A DNA stretch of 64,000 nucleotides from contig NZ_CALPDH010000018.1 in NCBI RefSeq assembly GCF_943193215.1, forward strand, positions 65,764 through 129,763, in the 5' to 3' direction. Origin of the DNA: Acetatifactor aquisgranensis (GTDB lineage: Bacteria > Bacillota > Clostridia > Lachnospirales > Lachnospiraceae). Made by a program: the position numbers and the translations under genes. Below the pieces are notes generated by a model. It had not been told where the DNA came from. It did not search any database and saw nothing but the letters and a program-made list of their open reading frames with translations. Positions 50,634 through 57,939 of the stretch are shown piece after piece. Each line of letters starts with the position of its first letter. Positions within the stretch are counted from its first letter, which is position 1.

Positions 50634-52124
50634 ATGGCGGCAACACGGGAACAACAGGCGGCGTTCATCGAAAAGATCGCGCCGCTGATTGTAAAATATG
50701 CGGCGGAACGTGGATATAAAAATGTTTCCGCCGCAATCGCGCAGGCGTGTCTGGAATCGGGTTATGGATTGTCCCGCCTTGCGTGGCAGTATCATAATTA
50801 TTTCGGCTTGAAATGCGGGAAATCATGGACGGGAGCGTTTGCAAATATGCGAACAAATGAAGAATATACGCCCGGAATCCTGACGCAGATAGCCGACAAT
50901 TTCCGGGCGTATGATGACATAGAATCAGGCGTCCGGGGATATTATGATTTTCTGGAATATCCGCGTTATAAGGCGGTCAGGCAGCAGGACACGCCGGAAG
51001 AATACCTGAAAGAACTGAAAGCGGCGTCTTATGCCACTTCGTCCGGGTATGTAGAAAATAATATGAATGTTGTCCGGGCGCATAACCTGACAGAATGGGA
51101 CAAACGCCTGAAAAAGAATCAGGAGGGAAACGGAACAATGTATAGCAGACAAAGCGTCGTTAATCTGGTTAATAGTTGGGTAGGGAAAAAGGAATCGGAC
51201 GGATCCCACAAGTCGATCATAGACATATACAACACGCTTCCGGCAGACAAACTTCCGCGAAAAACTAAAATGATGTACGGGTGGGCGTGGTGTGCGTGTA
51301 CTTGGTCGGCGTTGGCGGTCAAATTGAATTACCTTGCAATCATGCCGATCGAAATCAGTTGTTATTATCTGATCGAAGCGGCTAAAAAAATGGGCGTATG
51401 GCAGGAAAACGACGACTATATCCCGGAGCCGGGCGACGCTATTCTTTATGACTGGCAGGACAGCGGAACCGGAGATAATACCGGGAACCCGGATCACGTC
51501 GGGACTGTTACATATGTGAACCGGGATTCCGGTTATATGGTCGTTACCGAAGGGAATTACGGGAACGCCGTTAAAAAGCGTACAATTTCCCTGAACGGTC
51601 GATATATACGCGGGTTTATCACGCCGAAGTATGACGACGGCGCGGTCGCGGAGCCTGAAAGGACAGGCGGGAAAAGCGTTTCGGAAATCGCGCACGAAGC
51701 GATCGCCGGACAGTGGGGAAACGGAGCGGAGCGGAAGCGGAACATGGAAGCGGCGGGGTATGATTATGACGTCGTTCAGGCGGAGATCAACCGCATTGTG
51801 AACGGCGGAGCGGCGAAAGCCGACAATGATAATTCCGTCGATCAGACGCAGCCGATCGCACGGAAAGTAATATCCAGTTGCTACGCGTCACACGCGGACA
51901 AGGCGATCGCCGGAACATACATCACGACGGCGGATCTGTACTGCAGGAATGACGCCGGGAAAAATAAAAAGGCGTTGTGCCTGATTCCGAAAGGGACAGA
52001 GGTTCAGTGTTACGGATATTATAGCGTGTACGGCGGCGTGAAATGGCTTTACATTCAGTTCACAATGGACGGTACACAATACACGGGATTTTCAAGCGGC
52101 GAATTTCTGAAAAAAACATCCTGA
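50634..52124 (+). CDS. Multidomain endolysin: glucosaminidase, CHAP-like, CW_7-like and SH3-like domains
   Basis: A 496-residue lysin. Residues 5-165: GH73-type glucosaminidase (AAIAQACLESGYGLSRLAWQ with catalytic Glu, YHNYFGLKCG, GYYDFLEYPRY). Residues about 170-330: CHAP/NlpC-like amidase region (WAWCACTWSALAVKL with Cys; DHVGTVTYVNRDSGYMVVTE with His). Residues about 340-395: one CW_7-like wall-binding motif (SEIAHEAIAGQWGNGAERKR). Residues about 420-496: SH3-like C-terminal domain (LYCRNDAGKNKKALCLIPKG, WLYIQF). It cuts both glycan and peptide bonds of peptidoglycan. It ends the lysis cassette. Confidence 0.88.
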   Translation: MAATREQQAAFIEKIAPLIVKYAAERGYKNVSAAIAQACLESGYGLSRLAWQYHNYFGLKCGKSWTGAFANMRTNEEYTPGILTQIADNFRAYDDIESGVRGYYDFLEYPRYKAVRQQDTPEEYLKELKAASYATSSGYVENNMNVVRAHNLTEWDKRLKKNQEGNGTMYSRQSVVNLVNSWVGKKESDGSHKSIIDIYNTLPADKLPRKTKMMYGWAWCACTWSALAVKLNYLAIMPIEISCYYLIEAAKKMGVWQENDDYIPEPGDAILYDWQDSGTGDNTGNPDHVGTVTYVNRDSGYMVVTEGNYGNAVKKRTISLNGRYIRGFITPKYDDGAVAEPERTGGKSVSEIAHEAIAGQWGNGAERKRNMEAAGYDYDVVQAEINRIVNGGAAKADNDNSVDQTQPIARKVISSCYASHADKAIAGTYITTADLYCRNDAGKNKKALCLIPKGTEVQCYGYYSVYGGVKWLYIQFTMDGTQYTGFSSGEFLKKTS

Positions 52125-52213
52125 GAAGAAAAGGGGATCCAGTCCGCAAAAGGCGCGGGCGCGTAACTATCAATTTACTTTCTTTTGGTCGAAGAAAATA
52201 TCACGAACAAAGG

Positions 52214-52241
52214 GCGACTGTCAAAAAAACAGTCGCTTTTC
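52214..52241 (+). terminator. Terminator after the endolysin gene
   Basis: GCGACTGT (52214-52221) pairs with ACAGTCGC (52229-52236), followed by TTTTCGTT. It insulates the following miaB promoter from late phage transcription. Confidence 0.8.
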
Positions 52242-52252
52242 GTTCTTCGGTG

Positions 52253-52261
52253 TGATATAAT
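52253..52261 (+). promoter_or_regulatory. Extended -10 promoter for the rebuilt miaB, carried by the phage
   Basis: TGATATAAT is a perfect extended -10 (TGn-TATAAT) 35 bases upstream of the new miaB start. The -35 region is weak, as is usual for this promoter type. It lies inside the prophage, before attR. Confidence 0.6.
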
Positions 52262-52296
52262 GGGCGGGAATGTATTTTAAGAAAGAGGGTTCAAGC

Positions 52297-53754
52297 ATGA
52301 GTTACAATGATGATATAAAAATGTTGATAGACGCGCAGGATTTGACGCTTCCGCCGCCGGAAAGAGAACCGCAGCGGCAATATTATTTTATAAAGAAATG
52401 CCGGGAAATCGTAAAAAAGAAGTCGGAGGAATTAGGGCGTCCGTTATATGCGTGTTCGGTGTGCATGGGGTGCCAGATGAACGCCCGGGACTCAGAGAAG
52501 CTGTCCGGCATCCTGGAGACAGTGGGCTACCAGAGCACGGAGAGCGAGCAGGCAGACTTCGTCATCTACAACACCTGCACCGTCCGGGACAATGCCAACC
52601 AGCGTGTCTACGGCAGGCTGGGCCTGCTGAACCGATACAAAAAGTCCAACCCGCAGATGAAAGTGGCCCTCTGCGGCTGCATGATGCAGGAACCCACGGT
52701 TATCGAAAAACTGAAGAAAAGCTACCCATTTATCGACCTGATTTTCGGTACCCACAATATCTATAAATTTGCTGAACTCCTCTATACCTCCTTTGAGACA
52801 GAGGGCATGCTGATTGACATCTGGGAAGATACGGACAGAATCGTAGAAGACTTGCCGGTAGAACGTAAATATCCCTTCAAGTCCGGCATCAACATCATGT
52901 TCGGCTGCAACAACTTCTGCAGCTACTGCATCGTGCCCTACGTGAGGGGCCGGGAGCGCAGCCGGGAGCCCCGGGAAATCATCCGGGAGATAGAGAGACT
53001 GGTGGCGGACGGCGTGGTGGAGGTCATGCTGTTGGGCCAGAACGTGAATTCCTATGGAAAGAATCTGGACGAGCCCATCACCTTTGCGCAGCTTTTGCAG
53101 GAGGTGGAGAAGATAGAGGGGCTGCAGCGCATCCGCTTCATGACTTCCCACCCTAAGGATCTGTCGGACGACCTGATTGCGGTCATGAAGCAGTCGAAGA
53201 AAATCTGCCGCCACTTGCATCTGCCCCTACAGTCCGGCTCCACGCGGATTCTGCAGCAGATGAACCGACGCTATACGAGAGAACAGTACATAGAGCTGGC
53301 TGACCGCATCCGCCGGGAAATCCCTGACATCGCCATCACCACGGACATCATCGTGGGCTTCCCGGGAGAGACCCCGGAGGATCTGGAGGAGACCATCGAC
53401 ATGGTGCGCCGGGTGAAGTACGACAATGCCTTTACCTTCATTTATTCCAAACGCACCGGCACGCCCGCGGCTGCCATGGAGAACCAGGTTCCGGCAGAGC
53501 AGGTGAAAGAGGGTTTCGACAGGCTTCTGAAAGTGGTACAGGACACGGCCAGGGAGCAGATAGCGAAATACCAGGGCCGGGTCATGGAGGCGCTGATCGA
53601 GGAGGTGAATGAGAGCGACGCCTCTCTGGTCACCGCCAGGCTTTCCAACAACACGATTGTCCATGTGCCCGGAGACGCTTCCCTGATCGGGAAAATCGTT
53701 CCTGTGTCCTTAGATGAGTGTCACGGATTCTATTATATAGGGCATTGCGTATGA
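52297..53754 (+). CDS. miaB: tRNA-2-methylthio-N6-dimethylallyladenosine synthase, phage-host hybrid
   Basis: A 485-residue methylthiotransferase that adds the ms2 group to i6A37 of tRNAs. Residues 1-59 come from the prophage and 60-485 from the host; the junction is the CAGATGAA at 52474. Domains: UPF0004 domain with C59 in MGCQMNARDSEK and further cysteines in YNTCTVR and ALCGCMMQE; radical SAM motif CNNFCSYC (CxxxCxxC); TRAM domain at the end. The phage part has the family's RQYYFIKKCREIVKKKSEEL block but reads CSVCMGCQMN where the host has TKTFGCQMN, adding two cysteines near the first cluster. Start ATG 52297 has GAGGG. Codon use changes from phage to host type at the junction. Confidence 0.93.
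   Translation: MSYNDDIKMLIDAQDLTLPPPEREPQRQYYFIKKCREIVKKKSEELGRPLYACSVCMGCQMNARDSEKLSGILETVGYQSTESEQADFVIYNTCTVRDNANQRVYGRLGLLNRYKKSNPQMKVALCGCMMQEPTVIEKLKKSYPFIDLIFGTHNIYKFAELLYTSFETEGMLIDIWEDTDRIVEDLPVERKYPFKSGINIMFGCNNFCSYCIVPYVRGRERSREPREIIREIERLVADGVVEVMLLGQNVNSYGKNLDEPITFAQLLQEVEKIEGLQRIRFMTSHPKDLSDDLIAVMKQSKKICRHLHLPLQSGSTRILQQMNRRYTREQYIELADRIRREIPDIAITTDIIVGFPGETPEDLEETIDMVRRVKYDNAFTFIYSKRTGTPAAAMENQVPAEQVKEGFDRLLKVVQDTAREQIAKYQGRVMEALIEEVNESDASLVTARLSNNTIVHVPGDASLIGKIVPVSLDECHGFYYIGHCV
52474..52481. other. attR core of the prophage
   Basis: CAGATGAA, identical to attL at 17570-17577, again inside GCQMN codons of miaB, in the same reading frame. Confidence 0.75.
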
Positions 53755-53899
53755 GCTATTTGTGATAGATTTGTTTTGTTTTTGCAACGAAACACATGTA
53801 TGAGTATGTGTTTGATGTGAATGGAATGTATTCTAAAAAAGGAAAAACGATAGCACGATTCTGTCCAGGGTCATGGCAGGGTCGGGAATGGAGCGGAAG

Positions 53900-54754
53900 A
53901 TGCAGGAGCAGTTTTCAAGAACCGCGCTGTTGCTGGGAAGAGAGGCGATGGAGCGCCTGGAGAGATCCCGCGTGGCCGTGTTCGGGGTAGGCGGCGTGGG
54001 CGGATATGTGTGCGAGGCTCTTGCCAGGAGCGGCATCGGGGCTTTTGACCTGGTGGATAATGACAAGGTAAACCTTACGAACCTGAACCGTCAGATTATC
54101 GCTACCAGGCAGACCATCGGACGCTGCAAGGTGGAAGTGATGCGGGAACGCATTCTGGAGATTAATCCGGAGGCGGACGTCAGGGTACATGATTGCTTCT
54201 TCCTGCCGGAAAATGCAGATACGTTTCCCTTTGAAGAATACGATTATGTGGTGGATGCCGTGGATACCGTGACGGCCAAGATTGCGCTGGTCATGCGCGC
54301 GCAGGCAGGCAACATCCCCATCATCAGCAGCATGGGAGCCGGGAACAAACTGGACGCCACCGCTTTCCGGGTGGCGGATATCTATGAGACGAAAGTCTGT
54401 CCCCTGGCGAAAGTCATGCGCCGGGAACTGAAGAAGCGGGGCGTGGAAAGGCTGAAAGTGGTATATTCGGAAGAAATGCCCCTCCGCCCCCATGCAGCGG
54501 GGACAGCGGATGGGCAGGAGGAAAACGGCCCAAACAGCGATAGACACGAAAGCGGACAGCAAAAGCATAACCCCCAGGGCAGCGCAGAGAACGCCAGAGA
54601 CAGAGAGGACGTTTCCCCGGAACTGTCCGAAAGAGACGCGGTGCGCCGGAGCATCCCCGGGAGCGTGGCTTTCGTGCCGTCCGTGGCAGGGCTTATCCTC
54701 GCGGGCGAAGTGGTGAAAGATTTGACAGATATGAAGAGGCTGTCCATCAGCTGA
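53900..54754 (+). CDS. tRNA threonylcarbamoyladenosine dehydratase (TcdA/CsdL-like)
   Basis: A 284-residue E1-like (ThiF/MoeB superfamily) enzyme that makes cyclic t6A37 in tRNA. Seen: EQFSRTALLLGREAMERLER, the nucleotide-binding VAVFGVGGVGGYVCEALARS, LVDNDKVNLTNLNRQIIATR, VVDAVDTVTAKIALV, MGAGNKLDATAFRVADI, and CPLAKVMRRELKKRGV. A Gln/Asn/Arg-rich insertion of ~50 residues (AGTADGQEENGPNSDRHESG onward) precedes the final PGSVAFVPSVAGLILAGEVV and is longer than usual. Like miaB it modifies position 37 of tRNA. Start chosen at 53900 for its GGAG; 53888 and 53873 are in-frame alternatives. Confidence 0.88.
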   Translation: MQEQFSRTALLLGREAMERLERSRVAVFGVGGVGGYVCEALARSGIGAFDLVDNDKVNLTNLNRQIIATRQTIGRCKVEVMRERILEINPEADVRVHDCFFLPENADTFPFEEYDYVVDAVDTVTAKIALVMRAQAGNIPIISSMGAGNKLDATAFRVADIYETKVCPLAKVMRRELKKRGVERLKVVYSEEMPLRPHAAGTADGQEENGPNSDRHESGQQKHNPQGSAENARDREDVSPELSERDAVRRSIPGSVAFVPSVAGLILAGEVVKDLTDMKRLSIS

Positions 54755-54830
54755 CCCGGACTAAGAACATTGCTTTTTGTGGAAAGCTGACGAATGCCCT
54801 ATCATCTGACATGTAGGAGGGAGACATGCT

Positions 54831-55943
54831 ATGAAAGTAGTATTGCGCAATCTGACAAAAAAGTTTCCAAGCCGTGACAAAAAGAACAAAAAGGATGTAG
54901 TTGCCGTGGACAATTTCGATTTCGAGATTCCGGACGGCAAGCTGATTGGCCTGCTGGGGCCTTCGGGATGCGGCAAGAGCACCACGCTGAACCTGATAAG
55001 CGGCCTGGAAAAGCCCACGGACGGCCAGATTTTCTTCGGGGAGGATGATGTGACCAGGCTTGCTCCGGAGCACAGGGGCATCGGCCTGGTGTTCCAGAAT
55101 TATGCTCTCTATCCGCATCTGACCGTAAAGCAGAACATCCTCTTTCCGCTGGAGAACCTGAAAGGAAAGGAGAAGCTTTCTAAAGGCGAAATGCTGGAAA
55201 AGGCAATGGAGGCGGCGAAGCTGGTGCAGATTGACGAGCTGATGGAGCGCAAGCCTGGAGAACTTTCCGGCGGCCAGCAGCAGCGCGTGGCGATTGCCAG
55301 GGCCCTGGTGAAGCGGCCCAGGGTGCTTCTTCTGGACGAGCCCCTGTCCAATCTGGACGCCAGGCTCCGGCTCCAGACCCGGGAGGAAATCAGGAGAATC
55401 CAGAAAGAGACGCAGATTACCACGATTTTCGTGACCCACGACCAGGAGGAGGCCATGAGCATTTCTGACATGATCGTAGTCATGAAAGACGGAGCGGTTC
55501 AGCAGATTGGCAGGCCTCAGGAGGTCTATGATAATCCCGCGAACCTGTTCGTGGCGAAATTCCTGGGAACCCCGCCCATCAATGTCTTTGAGGGACAGGT
55601 GAGGGACGGCAGATTATACTTAGGCCCGGACGCTGTCCTGCCGGTCAGGGGAGCGATGCAGGGCGCTGTTTGTGCGGGAATCAGGCCGGAGGGCTTTCTG
55701 CTGCGGAAAGACGGGGCTTTCTGCTGCGATTTGAACGGTGTAGAAGTGATGGGGCGCGACATCAGTGTAGTCTTTGCCCACAAGGCTTCCCTGAACCCGA
55801 CAATCCGGGCGATTGTGGGAGCTGAGAATCTGGCGGAGATTTCCGCAGACGCGGGGCAGGTCAGGTTCGATTTGAAGCCGGACAAGGTAATTCTCTTTGA
55901 TAAAAAGACGGGAGAGAGAATCCGGGTTGACATGAAAGCGTAA
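54831..55943 (+). CDS. Carbohydrate ABC transporter ATP-binding protein (MalK/UgpC type)
   Basis: A 370-residue ATPase of the MalK/UgpC/MsmX class. Walker A GPSGCGKSTTLNLISGLE, Q-loop VFQNYALYPHLTV, signature ELSGGQQQRVAIARALVKRP, Walker B VLLLDEPLSNLDARLR, H-loop TTIFVTHDQEEAM, then the C-terminal TOBE regulatory domain (AKFLGTPPINVFEGQVR ... AGIRPEGFLL). It powers uptake through the two permeases downstream. Strong AGGAGGGAG site. First gene of a four-gene operon. Confidence 0.95.
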   Translation: MKVVLRNLTKKFPSRDKKNKKDVVAVDNFDFEIPDGKLIGLLGPSGCGKSTTLNLISGLEKPTDGQIFFGEDDVTRLAPEHRGIGLVFQNYALYPHLTVKQNILFPLENLKGKEKLSKGEMLEKAMEAAKLVQIDELMERKPGELSGGQQQRVAIARALVKRPRVLLLDEPLSNLDARLRLQTREEIRRIQKETQITTIFVTHDQEEAMSISDMIVVMKDGAVQQIGRPQEVYDNPANLFVAKFLGTPPINVFEGQVRDGRLYLGPDAVLPVRGAMQGAVCAGIRPEGFLLRKDGAFCCDLNGVEVMGRDISVVFAHKASLNPTIRAIVGAENLAEISADAGQVRFDLKPDKVILFDKKTGERIRVDMKA

Positions 55944-56010
55944 TCTATACTCGCGAGCGATGAAACTTGGTATGATGCCTCGGGAATCCTCCGCTGGTGA
56001 GCGGGTCACC

Positions 56011-56031
56011 AATGAATAGAGAATATTCATT
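56011..56031. promoter_or_regulatory. Operator-like inverted repeat before the permease genes
   Basis: AATGAATA-GAGAA-TATTCATT is a perfect 8-bp inverted repeat, with a third half-site TATTCAAT near 56043. It lies in the gap between ATPase and permease genes and could bind a regulator or form a small RNA hairpin. Confidence 0.45.
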
Positions 56032-56077
56032 GAGTGAAGAGTATTCAATATTACAGTAGTAGACGAGGAGCATGAAC

Positions 56078-57091
56078 ATGAGCAATGAGAAGATGAAAGA
56101 GTCGCGTCCTGACGATGCCGCAAAGGCGCGAAAAGTCCGGGGAGACAATGGAAGAGGAGCACTCCATGGAAGAAGAGCTTTCCAGGGCGTTTCGTGGAAA
56201 TCCGGCTTCGGCAGCCTTAAGGGGTGGCTGTATCTGCTGCCTGCCATTCTTTTTCTTGGGGTCTTTATGGTGTATCCATTGATAGACGTATTTGTCTATT
56301 CCTTTGAGGAGGGCTACAATTCGGCGTCCCAGACCTATCTGGGCACCGGGACATACAATTATTCCTATGTCCTCCATGACCCGTATTTCCTGCAGGCATT
56401 GAAGAATACCTTTCTGCTGGTCATCATCACAGTGCCTTTGTCCACGGGAATCGCTTTACTGATTTCCGTGGGGCTGAATTCCATAGGGCCTCTGCGCAAT
56501 CTCCTGCAGACCATTTATTTCCTCCCCTATGTGACCAATACGCTGGCGGTGGGGCTGGTATTCATGATTCTGTTCAAAAAGACCCCTTATTCTGACGGAC
56601 TGGTCAATCTGCTCATCCAGTGGTTCGGCGGAGAATCCGTGGACTTCATTGACGGCCCCTATTGGGCAAAGATGTTCGTGCTGTGCTTTTATACCATCTG
56701 GGTGGTCATGCCCTTTAAGATTCTGATCCTGACCAGCGCCCTTTCCTCCGTGAACCAGGACTATTACAAGGCGGCCAGAGTGGACGGCACTTCAAAATTC
56801 CGGATTTTCAGGCGCATCACGCTGCCGATAATCTCGCCGATGATATTCTATCTGGTCATTACAGGCTTTATCGGGGCCTTTAAGGCATACAGCGACGCGG
56901 TGGCGCTGTTCGGCACTGACCTGAATGGGGCGGGGATGAACACGATTGTGGGCTATGTCTACGATATGCTGTATGGGGACAGCGGCGGCTATCCGTCCTA
57001 TGCTTCGGCGGCTGCCATCATCCTGTTCGCCATCGTTCTTACGATTACCTGCATCAACCTGTTGATCAGCAAAAAGAACGTACATTATTAA
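56078..57091 (+). CDS. Carbohydrate ABC transporter permease (MalF/UgpA type)
   Basis: A 337-residue permease with a cytoplasmic N-terminal extension of about 45 residues and six membrane helices (LYLLPAILFLGVFMVYPLID first). The EAA loop that docks the ATPase is QDYYKAARVDGTSKFRIFRR followed by ITLPIISPM. ATG 56078 is used because GAGGAG lies 7 bases upstream; ATG 56072 is too close to it. The N-terminal extension (GRGALHGRRAFQGVSW) is encoded by a doublet of the 18-bp mini-repeat, so part of it is probably a repeat insertion. Confidence 0.92.
   Translation: MSNEKMKESRPDDAAKARKVRGDNGRGALHGRRAFQGVSWKSGFGSLKGWLYLLPAILFLGVFMVYPLIDVFVYSFEEGYNSASQTYLGTGTYNYSYVLHDPYFLQALKNTFLLVIITVPLSTGIALLISVGLNSIGPLRNLLQTIYFLPYVTNTLAVGLVFMILFKKTPYSDGLVNLLIQWFGGESVDFIDGPYWAKMFVLCFYTIWVVMPFKILILTSALSSVNQDYYKAARVDGTSKFRIFRRITLPIISPMIFYLVITGFIGAFKAYSDAVALFGTDLNGAGMNTIVGYVYDMLYGDSGGYPSYASAAAIILFAIVLTITCINLLISKKNVHY
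56148..56183. repeat. 18-bp mini-repeat, tandem doublet
   Basis: ATGGAAGAGGAGCACTCC then ATGGAAGAAGAGCTTTCC, in frame inside the permease N-terminal extension but in a different reading frame from the doublet at 7170-7205. Confidence 0.6.
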
Positions 57092-57111
57092 AGCATTTGG
57101 AGGATGTGGAA

Positions 57112-57939
57112 ATGGATCAGGCAAAGAAAACGATTACTTATTTCTTTTTGGTGTTATGGGCGTTGATTGTGCTGTTTCCCTTTTACTGGATGGTTCTGAC
57201 ATCCGTAAAAAGCTATGGGGCGTACAACTCGGAGTATATTCCGAAGTTTTTCACCCTGTCCCCGACGATGCAGAACTATGTGGACGCGTTCACCTCAGTG
57301 CCCCTGGGACGGTATTTTCTAAATACGATTATTTTTACGGTGCTGACCACTGCCATCATGATAGTGGTGATCACGCTGGCGGCATTCGCTTTCGCCAGGC
57401 TGGACTTCAGGGGGCGGAATGGGGCTTTCGTGCTGTTCCTGTCACTGATGATGATTCCCAACGAACTGGTAATCATCACCAATTTCGTGACCATCACCAA
57501 CCTGGACATGCGTAATACCTTTCAGGGTCTGATATTGCCCTCCGTCACCTCCGTCTTCTATATCTATCTGCTGAAAGAGAATTTCGAACAGGTGCCGGAC
57601 AGCCTGTACAAAGCCGCCAAGGTTGACGGCACTTCGGATATGAAGTATCTGCTGAAGGTGCTGGTGCCCATGTCAAAGCCCACGCTGATTACCGTGACGA
57701 TTCTGAAGATAATCGAATGCTGGAATTCCTATGTATGGCCCAGGCTGATTACGGACGATGAGGCATACTATCTGGTGTCCAATGGCATCCAGGAGATTCG
57801 TGAGAACGGGTTCGGCCGCGAGAATATCCCGGCCATGATGGCGGCAGTGGTAGCGATTTCCCTGCCGCTGATTGTGCTGTTCTTGCTGTTTCATAAGAAG
57901 ATTATGGCCGGCGTATCAAGAGGAGGGACGAAAGGATGA
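57112..57939 (+). CDS. Carbohydrate ABC transporter permease (MalG/UgpE type)
   Basis: A 275-residue inner membrane permease with six helices, pairing with the preceding one. Features: ALIVLFPFYWMVLTSVKSYG at the start, FARLDFRGRNGAFVLFLSLM, MIPNELVIITNF, and the EAA loop DSLYKAAKVDGTSDMKYLLK, VLVPMSKP. Start at ATG 57112 with GGAGG 8 bases upstream. Its stop overlaps the start of the binding protein gene (ATGA). Confidence 0.93.
   Translation: MDQAKKTITYFFLVLWALIVLFPFYWMVLTSVKSYGAYNSEYIPKFFTLSPTMQNYVDAFTSVPLGRYFLNTIIFTVLTTAIMIVVITLAAFAFARLDFRGRNGAFVLFLSLMMIPNELVIITNFVTITNLDMRNTFQGLILPSVTSVFYIYLLKENFEQVPDSLYKAAKVDGTSDMKYLLKVLVPMSKPTLITVTILKIIECWNSYVWPRLITDDEAYYLVSNGIQEIRENGFGRENIPAMMAAVVAISLPLIVLFLLFHKKIMAGVSRGGTKG

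Larger units (their letters stand above)
17570..52481. mobile_element. HK97-type siphophage prophage (~34.9 kb) integrated in miaB
   Basis: Boundaries are the 8-bp sequence CAGATGAA shared by attL (17570-17577) and attR (52474-52481). In order: serine integrase, HIRAN protein and repressor (minus strand); cro-like gene and small early genes; DNA methyltransferases; first DGR target; HUH initiator; HNH, terminase, portal, protease, capsid; head-tail and tail genes; second DGR target, accessory gene, template repeat, reverse transcriptase; holin and endolysin; replacement miaB 5' end. No essential structural module is visibly broken, so it may be inducible. The body is noticeably rich in GATC and uses ATC/GAT-heavy codons, unlike the flanks. 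Confidence 0.93.
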
